From contig JAOSKE010000002.1 of NCBI GenBank assembly GCA_027493775.1, positions 1-64,000 of the forward strand: a stretch of 64,000 nt of DNA, given 5' to 3'. How positions within the stretch are numbered: the first letter of the stretch is position 1; each line of letters opens with the position of its first letter. Below, one piece after another: positions 54,490 through 64,000 of this stretch. A model generated the notes under the pieces. That model was not told the origin of the DNA, did no database searches, and saw nothing but the letters and a program-made list of their open reading frames with translations. Both the position numbers and the translations under genes were made by a program. This DNA comes from Kiritimatiellia bacterium (GTDB taxonomy: Bacteria; Verrucomicrobiota; Kiritimatiellia; CAIVKH01).

Positions 54490-55625
54490 CAATCCACCTC
54501 CTTCAATCCTTCGACAACCGACATCCGGATCCCCGCCCACGCGGGCGCGAGGCAACTGGCCACGCCCAACAGTCCAGCCAGCAACAGACCCGCAGCAAGA
54601 ATGTGCGCGGTCACTTCGAATTTAAGAAAAAAGCCCTGCGTCAGTTTGTAGATATCGAGGTTTCCATACAACACTCGCGCACCAACGCACCCGATCAGCC
54701 CACCCGTCAGCGCCAGACCAAATGATTCCGCTAAGATCAGTCCAAACACTTGACGTGCCGTAAAGCCCATCGCCTTCAAGACTGCGATCTCACGCATCCG
54801 TTCGCGAATCGCCATACTCATTGTGCTGGCGGTCACGAGAATCATCGTAAAGACAATGACCGTACAAATGGAGCTGATCAGCAGGGTGATATTGCCGAGC
54901 ATGGAGACGAATCCGAGTTGAAATGCGCGTTCCGTTTCTGTCTTTGTCTCCGCGTCGGTATTCTGAAATGAATCATCAATGGCGCTGATTACTGACTGCA
55001 ACGCCGCGCCACTTTCGACGCGAATCCAGAATGCGCCCGTTTTATTGAGGCCATTCATCAGCTCATCGAAGTAGTCGTGATGGAAAAAGAGATTGGTCTG
55101 ATCAATCCCCTCACGATAGACACCGCGAATCACCAGCTCCGGGTCGCAGCCCCATAGTTTGCCCTTCAGCGTAATGCGGTCACCGATTTTCCAGCCGAAG
55201 CGCTCCATTGTTTTAATCCCGACAATGCAGGCCGTCTTTTCCTTGATAAAGGCATCCACCTGCGCGGGGTCCACCTTGGCCTCGACAAACACATTGAATA
55301 CCGAATCAGCATCCACAGCAAACTGCGGGAAAAACTTCGCTTCGTCCTGATAGACACCGCCAAACCACATAAATCGCGAAACTGCGGCGACGCCGGGGAT
55401 TTGGCGGATGCGATAGGTGTAGCGCTCGGGGAGCAGGTTCCCGAGGGAAACTTTATGGCGCGTGATAATACGCAGCGCGGAGTCGGCCGTGTCTGCGGGA
55501 TTGGTCAATTCGCGCAGTGCAGTCTGCAGCGTGGTGAACAGGAACAAGCTCAGCGCAACACTCACAACCGTCAGCGCGAGGCGGCGCTTATTCCGCAACG
55601 CATTGCGAACAATGAAGCCCGCCAT
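54489..55625 (-). CDS. MacB/FtsX-type ABC permease
   Basis: 378 residues from ATG 55625 (a GTG at 55631 overlapping the ATPase stop would add two). Begins MAGFIVRNALRNKRRLALTV, followed by one helix, a large periplasmic domain (about 45-250), and three helices including ISSICTVIVFTMILVTASTM and VFGLILAESFGLALTGGLIG. Conserved ALRERMREIAVLKAMGF-type coupling loop (IRERMREIAVLKAMGFTARQ). Paralogous to the adjacent permease; the two probably form a heterodimer as in LolCE. Confidence 0.88.
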   Translation of the reverse strand: MAGFIVRNALRNKRRLALTVVSVALSLFLFTTLQTALRELTNPADTADSALRIITRHKVSLGNLLPERYTYRIRQIPGVAAVSRFMWFGGVYQDEAKFFPQFAVDADSVFNVFVEAKVDPAQVDAFIKEKTACIVGIKTMERFGWKIGDRITLKGKLWGCDPELVIRGVYREGIDQTNLFFHHDYFDELMNGLNKTGAFWIRVESGAALQSVISAIDDSFQNTDAETKTETERAFQLGFVSMLGNITLLISSICTVIVFTMILVTASTMSMAIRERMREIAVLKAMGFTARQVFGLILAESFGLALTGGLIGCVGARVLYGNLDIYKLTQGFFLKFEVTAHILAAGLLLAGLLGVASCLAPAWAGIRMSVVEGLKEVD

Positions 55626-55627
55626 CG

Positions 55628-56333
55628 TCACGGCGTCGCCTCGTTCCCTTCGCCATCCGCGCTCAGCAATTCGCCCTTCTCCAGGTGCAGCGTATGCCGT
55701 GCGTGCGACGCCGCCTTTGGATCGTGCGTCACCATGATGATCGTCTTGCGCGCCTCGCGATTCAACGCGCCGAGCAGTTCCAACACGTCCTCCGCCGCCT
55801 TCGCATCGAGATTTCCGGTCGGCTCATCCGCGACAATCAGTGTGGGATCCGTGACCAGCGCGCGCGCAATCGCGACGCGCTGTTCCTGACCACCCGACAA
55901 CTGCCGCGGGAGGTGGCGCATCCGATCTTCAAGCCCCACGAGCGTCAGCGCCGCCTCCACGTGCTCCTTTCGCTCGCGCGCGGAAAGCGAGGTCAACAGC
56001 AGCGGCATCTCCACATTTTCGGAACGCGGTGAGCACCGGGATGAGATTGAAGGTTTGAAAAACGAAACCGATATGGCTGTTTCGCCACTCCGCCAACGCG
56101 GTCTCGTTCAGCGTGGCGACATCCACATCCCGCACCACGCAGCTTCCCGATGTCGGACGATCAATGCCCGCGATGATATGCAATAGCGTGCTCTTGCCCG
56201 AACCGCTCGGTCCCATCAGCGCGACAAAGTCCCCCTCTTCAATATCGAGGGAAATGCGATCCAGCGCGGTGACATTAATGTCCCCCTGCTGATAGAGCCT
56301 GCACAGATCGCGAATCTGAACGATGGATGGCAC
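55628..56333 (-). CDS. LolD/MacB-type ABC transporter ATPase (frameshift near 56021)
   Basis: About 234 residues after repair. Probable GTG start at 56333 ([20 protein letters not shown]); the frame upstream to 56444 encodes an unlikely hydrophobic extension. Walker [16 protein letters not shown]-loop [15 protein letters not shown], signature [17 protein letters not shown], Walker [14 protein letters not shown] and H-loop IIMVTHD. The frames join when one C of TTCCGAAAATG is removed (56021-56022), giving [13 protein letters not shown]. It energises the two permeases downstream. Confidence 0.9.
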
Positions 56334-56475
56334 GGCCAGCAACGGTAGCAGAGTCCACGCCTCAATCAAGCGCGCAGACGCGCCCAACAATAGGAGGATC
56401 AAGAGAGCAACACGACACCGAACAGCCTCGGGGCGGGTCGACAACGGACGAGCGCCAGCAAAAGAGCAAAAGGGA

Positions 56476-57518
56476 TCAGATTCCTCTCACACACCGAAAA
56501 CCAATGGCGCTATTCACCGCGTTCGCCGTCATGGCATTCCGTTTCGCGACGCGCGCGTCATTGGCGTAGACAGACCACGCTCCGCCGCGTATCTCCCGAC
56601 CATATCCACTGCTTGAGCCTCGCGGATTGGTTCCAGGTGAGACAGAATAGTAGCTAGGATCATGCCAGTCCCAGCACCACTCCCCCACGTTTCCTGCCAT
56701 ATCGTATAACCCGTAACCATTTGCGGCAAAGGAGCCCACTGGACTGGTGTAGGGCGCGGGATTGACATTATACCATGGATGAGAGCCCCGTCGTGGGACT
56801 GGTGTCGTAGACGAAGGTCGCAGGGTCAGCGATGTAGTTCGCCCGCGCGTGCTGAATCGTGTTCATGTCATCCCAAGGAAAGCGCCGATCCGCCACGCCG
56901 CCACGCGCGGCCTTTTCCCATTCCGCTTCTGTCGGCAGCCGGTACCCGCTCGCCGCCTAATTGCAGTCCCCCGCAAAGCTATTGCCAGACGCGTTGGTGT
57001 ACACCGTGCCGTTGGCGTTGGTGTAGCACGGCGTGAACCCGTCCCGTGCGCTTCGCGCGTTGCACCACGCGATCGCGTCATACCAGCTCACCGTGTGCAC
57101 GGGGTGTGCCCAGTCCTTGCCCAGCCCGACGTTCGCAAAGGCATACCCCTTATTCGTCGCCCACGTATACACCTCTCGCCACAGATTGGTCGTCACTTCG
57201 TATCGGTCCATATAGAACGCACTCACATTCACCGTGTGTTGGGGCCGCTCATCAAGCGCGGCTTCATTATGCCCCACGTTCGTCGCCCCCCATGACAAAG
57301 CTTCCCGCCGGGATCAGCACCATGTTGCCGGACATCTGTTGCATTCCTCCGGAGGCCAACCTGCCTTCGACCGCGCTCAGCCTCTGGTATATCTCTTCCA
57401 GCGTGTGCATGGTCGGCGGCGGCGCGCCGGGCGGCGTCAACTCTCCCGCCCGCGCCACGCCCGCCCCTAGGAGCCCTGCCACGATGATCGCTTTTGCCAT
57501 CCAATGGTGTGTTTTCAT
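56476..57518 (-). pseudogene. Exported SUMF1/formylglycine-enzyme-fold protein with two frameshifts and an in-frame TAG
   Basis: From ATG 57518 (GGAAAGGAAAC site) a signal peptide (MAKAIIVAGLLGAGVARA) and a short coiled segment lead to MVLIPAGSFVMG. A G6 run (57286-57291) then needs one G fewer to continue ATNVGHNEAALDERPQHTVN and FYMDRYEVTTNLWREVYTWA. A TAG (56957-56959) stands where relatives have Trp (DCNxAASGYRLPTEAEWEKA). Another lesion lies near 56780. The end is LYDMAGNVGEWCWDW, RGGAWSVYANDARVAKRNAM and GFRCVRG. The catalytic Cys pair of true formylglycine-generating enzymes is not visible. With three lesions it is either a real pseudogene or badly sequenced. Confidence 0.8.
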
Positions 57519-57600
57519 TGTTTCCTTTCCGCTACGCATACCGTCCTCAACTCGGTGCTGAATCCTGACTCCCGCCGCCCGCCGTCTTGGCGAAAGCGAG

Positions 57601-58437
57601 TCATGGCGCCACCGTCACGTTTACGCTGTAGAACGCCCGTGCCGACGTGTTGGTGTCCTTCATCGTCTGACTTCCGCCGAAGCCAGGCACACTCATCTGT
57701 CCGGCTACGCTGCTCCACCCGCCCGCCATCAGATCGTCACGTCGTGCCAGTGTGTAGTACCGCCGCGTCGACGCGGGCGTGAAGACCACAATCTTTCCGG
57801 CTGGGGCGTTCGATATCCCGGTAATGACCAGATAGTTGTTTGCATTGGTGGGACTCACATCCATGACATACTTCTGCCATGCGGGAACGCCATCCCCGGC
57901 ATCGTGCCACTCGGTCACCGTGTGATGGTCCAGCCACCAGTTTGGCGTGCCCTGCGGCTGGGTATAGAACGCCATCGAACGAACGCCGTAGTCCGGCGAT
58001 ATCCCCTTGAATTTGAGCCACCCGATGTTCTCGCCCCATGCATGGCCCGAGAATTCGCCATTCGTGGTATTGATCGCTGCGTCGCATTGCGCCGCGCCAA
58101 AGTTGATCCAGCCGACATTCTCGCCCCAGGCATAGCCGGAAAGATCACCGTTCACCGCGAGGTTCACCCCCCAATCGTTGCTCGCGCTGTTTGCGTAGGG
58201 CCCGCCGCCAGCGCTGCCCATAGCGATCCAGCCCATGTTCTCGCCCCACGCATAGCCTGAGAGCCAGCCGCCGGTACCTTCGTAATAGTGAACCGCGACC
58301 TCAACATTCGTCGGCCCGGCATTTGCCCAGCCCACGTTCTCGCTCCAAGCGTATTTATGCGACGGATCGGTTCCTATATTCCCCGCTCGCGCCGTGAGAG
58401 TTCCCGCCAGCAATACGGCTACAGCCCAACGCATCAT
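57601..58437 (-). CDS. Secreted YAWGENVGW-repeat protein
   Basis: 278 residues from ATG 58437, which gives the signal peptide MMRWAVAVLLAGTLTARA; the longer open frame to 58836 looks non-coding. Four copies of a motif like SGYAWGENVGWINFG (KYAWSENVGWANAG, YAWGENMGWIAMG, YAWGENVGWINFG, HAWGENIGWLKFK) at about residues 27-155, then a WHDAGDGVPAWQKYVMDVSP helix and a terminal beta module (YYTLARRDDLMAGGWSSV) related to the ends of the nuclease and esterase proteins. Function unknown; probably surface or extracellular. It lies upstream of the SUMF1 gene on the same strand. Confidence 0.75.
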   Translation of the reverse strand: MMRWAVAVLLAGTLTARAGNIGTDPSHKYAWSENVGWANAGPTNVEVAVHYYEGTGGWLSGYAWGENMGWIAMGSAGGGPYANSASNDWGVNLAVNGDLSGYAWGENVGWINFGAAQCDAAINTTNGEFSGHAWGENIGWLKFKGISPDYGVRSMAFYTQPQGTPNWWLDHHTVTEWHDAGDGVPAWQKYVMDVSPTNANNYLVITGISNAPAGKIVVFTPASTRRYYTLARRDDLMAGGWSSVAGQMSVPGFGGSQTMKDTNTSARAFYSVNVTVAP

Positions 58438-59139
58438 GCGCCTTGCGCATCGCCTTTGGGGTTCATATTCCGATGCTGCACTTCCCCGCCACACCGCTCG
58501 CACGACCCGCGCGCCCCCAGAGGCGTTTGGGCTTGCTTGAAGGGCGCGCTCATCGACATCGGTTGCCTGGTATCCACTCACGCGAGGTGTTTTGGGCTGC
58601 GCCTCAATACGACACACTGGGCAGGGAGATTTTATACCGCAGCGCGTCACCGGATGCACGGTTGGCTGATCAACGCGCTCGTCGTGTTCAATCGCCTGCG
58701 CAGGACAGCACAGATGTGCTCCAGATGGGATTGCGCCATAGGCAATGAACCCGTCGGGGCGAGCAGCCGCTATTTCGCTTTGAAGATCGAGCGTTAAATC
58801 ATCGGTGCACAGGGCCTTCATGTTCCCCTCAAGCACTAGACCTCAATGTTACACAGCGCAGTGGCGCTGCGGGGCACCTCGCGACATTCCACAATTGGCC
58901 ATTTGCTAGATGAACGTCTCTGCGAAGTGTCCGAGCTGCTCGTCTCGCTTCACGCGCAAAGACAGGCGACGAACGGGTGGATCGCGCTGTAATCCACACC
59001 ACCGGCGCACGCGGCCAGTGCCCTGCCCCCATCGGCGGTTCCGGTTGGGCCGCCGCCGGACAGCGAGTGACTAATGCGCTATACACCCCGTCGGCACAGG
59101 AATGCCCTGCTGCGATGCGTCACGCATTCAACCGCTCCC
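58438..59139. other. Intergenic region without a recognised gene
   Basis: About 700 GC-rich bases upstream of the YAWGENVGW gene and downstream of metH. The minus-strand frame of the repeat gene stays open to 58836, but the translation has no recognisable domain and a composition unlike the neighbours. Plus-strand frames are equally unconvincing. No tRNA or strong hairpin with T-tract seen. Confidence 0.4.
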
Positions 59140-62100
59140 TCACGTCGGATCGTAGCCGAGCACGGGCGCGAGCCAGCGTTCGGTCGTCGCGAGGTCGGAG
59201 TCCGTGCGCTTGACATAGTCTTCGACTTGGTCTTTTGCGATACGGCCAACACCAAAATAGGCCGAACCGGGGTGCGAAATGTAGATGCCGCTCACTGCTG
59301 CGCCGGGAACCATCGCGTAATGATCGGTCAGAACGATACCCGCGCGATCAGTCGCTTCGAGCAGCTTAAATATAGTGCCTTTGAGTCGGTGGTCCGGGCA
59401 GGCGGGATAACCGGGCGCGGGTCGAATGCCCTGATACTTTTCGAGAATCAACTCTTCATTCGTCATGTTCTCGTCCGGCACATAACCCCAGTACTTCTGA
59501 CGAACCAGTTCGTGCAGGTGTTCCGCAAACGCCTCGGCGAGGCGATCAGCGAGCAGCTTAAGGAGAATGCCGTTGTAGTCATCCTTCGCATCAATGAACT
59601 TCTGCTGATGCGGCTCGATTCCATGGCCGGTGGTAACGGCAAACATGCCGATATAATCTTTTACGCCGCTCTCTTTTGGCGCGAAAAAGTCGGCGGGGCA
59701 CAGGTTTGGGCGATCATTCTGCTTCCGCATCTGCTGACGGATGAACGGGAACTTCGCCAACACTTCAGCCCGCGATTCGTCGGTATACACTTCGACATCG
59801 TCCACAACACGAGCGGCCGGCCAAAATCCAAATGCCGCATTCGCTGTCACCCAGCGCCCGTCAATCATTCGCTTCAGCAACGCCTGCGCATCGTCAAAAA
59901 GGCGCTTGGCCTCCACTCCGATATCCGGGTCGTTGAAGATTTCCGGATACAGGCCATTCAACTGCCACGTCGCAAAAAACGGAGTCCAGTCAATCCGCGC
60001 GGCGATCTTCTCGATGGGATAATTTAACAAGGTCTTCACCCCGAGGAAGGTCGGCACGGGAGGTGTATAAGTTGCCCAGTCGGTCTTGAATGCGTTGGCG
60101 CGGGCCTCCTCAATCGTGAAAAACTGGTTCGCGCCACCGACACGCGCCTTCTGCTTCTGTCGAATCATCTCGTACTCGGCGCGCACTTCCTTTGCGTACG
60201 CCTCTTTTCGCTCCGGGCTCATCAAATTGCTGACCACTTGAATCACGCGAGAAGCGTCGGCGACGTGTACGACTGCATGATCGTACTGCGGCTCAATCTT
60301 GACGGCGGTGTGCACCTTCGATGTCGTCGCGCCACCAATGAGCAGCGGCATCGTGAAGTTTTCACGCTGCATCTCACTGGCAACGTGAATCATCTCGTCG
60401 AGCGACGGCGTGATCAGACCGCTGACCCCGACCATATCGCATTTTTTCTCAATCGCTGTGGCCAGGATTTTTGCGGCGGGCTGCATCACGCCGAGGTCAA
60501 TCACCTCGTAATTATTGCACTGGAGTACCACGCTGACGATGCTCTTGCCGATGTCGTGGACATCGCCCTTGACCGTCGCCATCACAATACGGCCCTTGGT
60601 CAGGCTCTGCCCGCTCGTCCTCTTCATCTCTTCAAAGAATGGCTCCAAATACGCGACGGCTTTTTTCATCACGCGGGCGCTCTTGACGACCTGTGGAAGA
60701 AACATTTTTCCGGAGCCAAACAAATCACCGACCACACTCATCCCGGCCATCAAAGGGCCTTCGATCACTTCGAGCGGTGTGGCGACTTTCTGACGAACTT
60801 CTTCCGTGTCCTCGATTACAAAATCTGTGATGCCCTTCACCAGCGCGTGTTCCAGCCGCTTCTCGACCGGCCATGTGCGCCATTCCATCTTCGACGGGTC
60901 GTCTGCTTTACCGCCACTGCTCGTATCCGCGCGCGTGGCATAATCCAACAGCCGCTCAGTCGCGTCCTCGCGGTGATTGAGAATCAGGTCTTCGACCAGA
61001 TCGCGCAGCTCCGGTTCAAGATCGTCGTACACCGCGAGCTGCCCCGCGTTGACGATGCCCATATCCATACCGGCTTTGATGGAGTGATACAGAAAGACCG
61101 AGTGCATCGCCTCGCGAATCTTGTCCTTCCCACGGAACGAGAAGGACAGGTTGCTAATGCCGCCGCTGATTCGAGCGTACGGACACTTCGCCTTGATCTG
61201 GCTCACTGCGCCGATGAAATCGTTGCTGTAATTTGCGTGCTCCGCCAAGCCGGTGCCGGCGGGGAATACGTTTGGATCAAAAATAATGTCCTGCGGCGGG
61301 AAACCGACCTTCTCGACGAGCAGCTTGTACGCCCGCTCACAAATATCCACGCGCCGTTGCAGCGTGTCCGCCTGCCCCGATTCGTCGAAGGCCATCACAA
61401 CCGCCGCAGCGCCGTAGCGACGAACGATTTTTGCGTGTTCGAGGAACTCGTTTTCGCCCTCCTTCAGGCTGATCGAGTTCACTACGCACTTGCCCTGCAC
61501 ACACTTCAGGGCGGCTTCGATGACATAAAACTTGGACGAATCAATCATGATCGGCACTCGGCTGATCGCCGGTTCCGCCATGATGAGGTTGAGGAAACGC
61601 GTCATGGTGCTAAGTGCATCCAGCATCCCCTCGTCCATATTCACGTCAATGATCTGCGCACCGTTTTCGACCTGCTGTTGCGCGATGCCGAGGGCCTCTT
61701 CATATTTGTCCTGTTGAATCAGACGCAGAAATTTCTTCGAGCCGGTGACGTTTGTGCGTTCGCCGACATTGATGAAATTAATTTCAGGGCGCGCAACAAA
61801 CGGCTCCAATCCACTCAGGCACAACGTCGGCGTGATCTCCGGCCTTTTGCGCGGGGGCAACCCGCGCACCGCTTCCGCGATCGCGCGAATGTGATCCGGC
61901 GTCGTACCGCAGCAACCGCCCACGATATTGACCAAACCACTTTTTGCAAACTCCCGCAGAACGCTGGAGGTCACCTCCGGCGTTTCGTCGTAGCCACCGA
62001 AGGCATTCGGAAGTCCCGCGTTCGGGTGCGCACTCGTATAGACATTTGCCTTTCGCGAAATTTCTTCAACGTAAGGGCGCAGTTCTTTCGCACCCAATGC

Positions 62101-62844
62101 ACAGTTGAATCCAACGCTCAACGGCTGCACGTGCATCACGGAATACCAGAACGCCTCAGGGGTCTGGCCGGTCAGTGTGCGTCCACTCGCATCGGTAATC
62201 GTCCCCGAAATCATAATCGGGAGTTCAATCTTCGAATCGTCGAAGTATTTCCGCGCGGCATAAATCGCGGCCTTGGCGTTCAACGTGTCGAAGATCGTCT
62301 CGATTAACAGAAGGTCTGCGCCGCCGTCCACGAGACCGCGTATGGAATCGGTATAGGCCGCGACGAGGTCATCAAACGTGATGTTGCGGAAACCGGGGTT
62401 GTTCACGTCCGGCGAAATGGAGGCCGTGCGGTTTGTTGGGCCGAGCGTACCGACGACGTAGCGTGGGCGACCCGGCTCCTTCGTCTCAAATTCGTCCGCG
62501 ACAGAGCGCGCTAGTTTTGCGGCGGCGACGTTCAACTCGTAGGCGAGGTCGGCGAGCTTGTAGTCGGCCTGCGAAACAGACTGCGAGTTGAACGTGTTCG
62601 TCTCCACCATGTCCGCGCCTGCGGCGTAGTATTTGCGGTGGATATCGGCGATTAATTCGGGTTGGGTCAGCACGAGAAGATCATTGTTTCCTTTTAGATC
62701 GTGCTCGTGATCCTTGAAGCGCTCGCCGCGAAAATCCTCTTCGCTGAGCTTGACCTGCTGGATCATCGTCCCCATCGCCCCGTCTAAAATCAGGATTCGC
62801 TCTTCGAGCAGACGATGCAGTTGTTCAATTCGCTTTGAAGTCAT
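59140..62844 (-). CDS. metH: Cobalamin-dependent methionine synthase
   Basis: 1234 residues, full four-module enzyme with intact frame. Homocysteine-binding module with zinc Cys in [12 protein letters not shown] (Cys248) and [10 protein letters not shown] (Cys311/312). Pterin-binding module ([20 protein letters not shown], about 355-620). Cobalamin module with cap and the [10 protein letters not shown] motif (His763 coordinating B12), then [20 protein letters not shown]. The SAM-binding activation module ends with [20 protein letters not shown]. It methylates homocysteine from methyltetrahydrofolate. No B12 or SAM riboswitch is visible in the 51 bases before the start. It is divergent from a NADP-reductase gene, possibly a source of reactivation electrons. 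Confidence 0.97.
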   Translation of the reverse strand: MTSKRIEQLHRLLEERILILDGAMGTMIQQVKLSEEDFRGERFKDHEHDLKGNNDLLVLTQPELIADIHRKYYAAGADMVETNTFNSQSVSQADYKLADLAYELNVAAAKLARSVADEFETKEPGRPRYVVGTLGPTNRTASISPDVNNPGFRNITFDDLVAAYTDSIRGLVDGGADLLLIETIFDTLNAKAAIYAARKYFDDSKIELPIMISGTITDASGRTLTGQTPEAFWYSVMHVQPLSVGFNCALGAKELRPYVEEISRKANVYTSAHPNAGLPNAFGGYDETPEVTSSVLREFAKSGLVNIVGGCCGTTPDHIRAIAEAVRGLPPRKRPEITPTLCLSGLEPFVARPEINFINVGERTNVTGSKKFLRLIQQDKYEEALGIAQQQVENGAQIIDVNMDEGMLDALSTMTRFLNLIMAEPAISRVPIMIDSSKFYVIEAALKCVQGKCVVNSISLKEGENEFLEHAKIVRRYGAAAVVMAFDESGQADTLQRRVDICERAYKLLVEKVGFPPQDIIFDPNVFPAGTGLAEHANYSNDFIGAVSQIKAKCPYARISGGISNLSFSFRGKDKIREAMHSVFLYHSIKAGMDMGIVNAGQLAVYDDLEPELRDLVEDLILNHREDATERLLDYATRADTSSGGKADDPSKMEWRTWPVEKRLEHALVKGITDFVIEDTEEVRQKVATPLEVIEGPLMAGMSVVGDLFGSGKMFLPQVVKSARVMKKAVAYLEPFFEEMKRTSGQSLTKGRIVMATVKGDVHDIGKSIVSVVLQCNNYEVIDLGVMQPAAKILATAIEKKCDMVGVSGLITPSLDEMIHVASEMQRENFTMPLLIGGATTSKVHTAVKIEPQYDHAVVHVADASRVIQVVSNLMSPERKEAYAKEVRAEYEMIRQKQKARVGGANQFFTIEEARANAFKTDWATYTPPVPTFLGVKTLLNYPIEKIAARIDWTPFFATWQLNGLYPEIFNDPDIGVEAKRLFDDAQALLKRMIDGRWVTANAAFGFWPAARVVDDVEVYTDESRAEVLAKFPFIRQQMRKQNDRPNLCPADFFAPKESGVKDYIGMFAVTTGHGIEPHQQKFIDAKDDYNGILLKLLADRLAEAFAEHLHELVRQKYWGYVPDENMTNEELILEKYQGIRPAPGYPACPDHRLKGTIFKLLEATDRAGIVLTDHYAMVPGAAVSGIYISHPGSAYFGVGRIAKDQVEDYVKRTDSDLATTERWLAPVLGYDPT

Positions 62845-62851
62845 ATCCGGT

Positions 62852-62875
62852 GTATATTACTATATCTGGATATAC
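62852..62875. promoter_or_regulatory. Operator-like inverted repeat in the metH/NADP-reductase divergent gap
   Basis: GTATAT (62852-62857) and ATATAC (62870-62875) form an inverted repeat with a 12-base spacer inside a 51-base divergent gap. The AT-rich core would also supply -10 elements. Candidate binding site for one regulator of both genes. Confidence 0.35.
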
Positions 62876-62895
62876 GAAAGAAATAAGTTTTACGC

Positions 62896-64000
62896 ATGTC
62901 CAACACCCCAAAAACGCGCGTCGCGATTATCGGCGCAGGGCCCTCCGGCTTCTTCATGGCTGAGGAATTGCTGCGCCACGACAACTCGCTTGTTGTGGAT
63001 ATTTTCGAGCGTCTGCATAAACCCTACGGCCTTCTTCGGTACGGCGTCGCGCCCGACCATCCGCATACACGCCGAATCATTAAACTGATGGAACACACGG
63101 CCGCACGACCTGGCTTCAACCTGCGACTCGGCGTGGAAATTGGACGGGATGTGACGATTGATGAGCTTCGGGCGAATTACAGCGCCGTCTTTGTCGCGAC
63201 CGGGGCCGAAGTGGTGCGATCACTTGATATTCCGGGTGAAGACCTCCCCTGCGTGTATTCCGCGCGCGCTTTTGCCGCATGGGCAAACGGTCATCCCGAC
63301 CATCTGAATGATCAGGTTGACTTCGACACCGAGACCGCTGTGATCATCGGTAATGGAAACGTCTCGCTCGACATCGTTCGTATCTTGAGCCGCGATCCGG
63401 CAGCACTCGAAGAGTTTGAATTCTCGCCCGCAGCAAAAGAAACGCTCGCGCACAGTCGCGTGCGAAACATCCACGTCATCGGGCGACGGGGTCCGGCGCA
63501 GGCGGCATTTGAAGAAAAAGAACTCCTTGAACTCGGAGAACTGCCCAACGTCGAGTTCCGCGTGGATCCGATCGTGATGATGTTGAGCGAAACTGACGAA
63601 CGGGAACTTGCAGCGCCCGACGCGGACCGCGCACGCGGAATCGTTGAGACCCTGCGTACATTTGCGTCGCGGTCTAAAGGTGAGGCAGCGCGAACCGTCG
63701 TTTCTTTCGATTTTCTACGGCGGCCACTCGCGATCAAAGGCACAACACGTCCCGAGGAAATCACGCTGGAGCTTTGTCGGCTCGAAGGTGACGCCGGTGA
63801 GCAACGTGCGCTCCCGACCGGTGCACTCCAGCGTCTGCCTTGTGGCGTTGTATTCGTTTCCATCGGCCAGCGCGGCAAGCCCATCCCCGGCCTGCCGTTT
63901 GACGACGTGGAGGGGGTTATTCCGACCAAGGATCATCGTGTATTGATGGACGGCGTTCCCCTCCCCGATGTGTACGCCGTTGGCTGGCTAAAACGTGGCG
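62896..64000 (+). CDS. Ferredoxin/adrenodoxin-type NADP+ reductase, FprA-like, cut by the right edge
   Basis: The frame is open from ATG 62896 to the end of the window (368 codons). FAD dinucleotide-binding motif RVAIIGAGPSGFFMAEELL at the N-terminus, then RLHKPYGLLRYGVAPDHP, typical of adrenodoxin reductase/FprA. The NADP Rossmann motif VIIGNGNVSLDIVRIL (about residues 150-165) and VIGRRGPAQAAFEEKEL follow; the last bases encode YAVGWLKRG, the conserved W-K/R-G near the C-terminus, so roughly 80 residues are missing. It passes electrons between NADPH and ferredoxin or flavodoxin. Confidence 0.92.
   Translation, partial: MSNTPKTRVAIIGAGPSGFFMAEELLRHDNSLVVDIFERLHKPYGLLRYGVAPDHPHTRRIIKLMEHTAARPGFNLRLGVEIGRDVTIDELRANYSAVFVATGAEVVRSLDIPGEDLPCVYSARAFAAWANGHPDHLNDQVDFDTETAVIIGNGNVSLDIVRILSRDPAALEEFEFSPAAKETLAHSRVRNIHVIGRRGPAQAAFEEKELLELGELPNVEFRVDPIVMMLSETDERELAAPDADRARGIVETLRTFASRSKGEAARTVVSFDFLRRPLAIKGTTRPEEITLELCRLEGDAGEQRALPTGALQRLPCGVVFVSIGQRGKPIPGLPFDDVEGVIPTKDHRVLMDGVPLPDVYAVGWLKRG

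Noticed and set aside
58438..58836. 133-codon extension of the YAWGENVGW gene or a separate small gene
   Set aside because: No domain, no ribosome-binding site, and a good signal peptide begins at 58437.
60238..62307. Long plus-strand open frame (689 codons) opposite metH
   Set aside because: It is the complement of an intact, highly conserved metH; its translation is Arg/His-rich without domains, as expected from an antisense shadow in GC-rich coding DNA.
62845..62895. SAM or cobalamin riboswitch upstream of metH
   Set aside because: Only 51 bases separate metH from the divergent gene and no riboswitch core is visible. None was recognised upstream of metY either, where the Cys leader is found instead.

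Overview
The window looks like a chromosomal segment of an uncultured member of the PVC group, most likely Kiritimatiellota/Lentisphaerota-like or a neighbouring verrucomicrobial lineage. This is inferred from style, not from a marker gene. The signs are very large secreted proteins built from LamG, HYR, lamin-tail, thrombospondin-3/EF-hand-like, Calx-beta, MBG and Fn3 modules, an RHS protein with a Cys/Gly-rich N-terminus, a SUMF1-domain protein, and a verrucomicrobial-type C-terminal module shared by several secreted proteins. I saw no tRNA, rRNA, CRISPR, insertion sequence or prophage.

Layout. (1) 1-9636, minus strand: a translationally coupled three-gene operon encoding a LamG/HYR/lamin-tail protein, a small helical-repeat protein and an RHS protein that runs off the left edge. 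(2) 9.9-13.8 kb: a secreted tandem-repeat protein and small metabolic/repair genes (quinone reductase, GNAT, GFA, Rnk/GreA-like, uracil-DNA glycosylase). (3) 13.8-18.0 kb: a sulfur/cysteine island. A Cys-codon-rich leader peptide and a terminator hairpin precede an outer-membrane protein, metY, cysK and an Rrf2 regulator. I consider this the most interesting regulatory feature. (4) 18-21.6 kb: YeaO-like protein, small membrane protein, GINT1-N-like protein, pyruvate kinase. (5) 21.7-27.4 kb: rpmH-rnpA-yidD-yidC, a TGS-domain nucleoside kinase and glycerate kinase. (6) 27.5-39.6 kb: a GT39-like membrane protein, then a divergent pair of large secreted proteins (esterase/Calx-beta; nuclease/lamin-tail/MBG/Fn3). 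(7) 39.6-40.5 kb: non-coding, repeat-rich. (8) 40.5-52 kb: AspT/YidE transporter, RlmL-like methylase, LysM amidase, TrmJ-like methylase, glyS, a TPR membrane protein, serS, an archaemetzincin-like remnant and a cytidylate-kinase-like protein. (9) 52.3-58.4 kb, minus strand: MacB/Lol-type exporter (adaptor, two permeases, ATPase), a SUMF1 protein and a YAWGENVGW-repeat protein. (10) 59.1-64 kb: metH and a divergent ferredoxin/adrenodoxin-type NADP reductase cut by the right edge.

A major caveat is that at least 16 apparent single-base frameshifts and one in-frame stop interrupt 14 otherwise normal genes. These include essential ones (rnpA, yidC) as well as metY, rrf2 and an ABC exporter. Several lie in homopolymers and several others at TTC/GAA junctions. 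Uncorrected long-read-type sequence error is the simplest explanation. The gene spans below therefore cover the whole inferred gene, with the lesion position noted.

Sulfur and one-carbon metabolism connects several loci: O-acetylhomoserine sulfhydrylase (metY), cysteine synthase (cysK), a CymR-like Rrf2 regulator and cobalamin-dependent methionine synthase (metH) would together make and interconvert cysteine, homocysteine and methionine.
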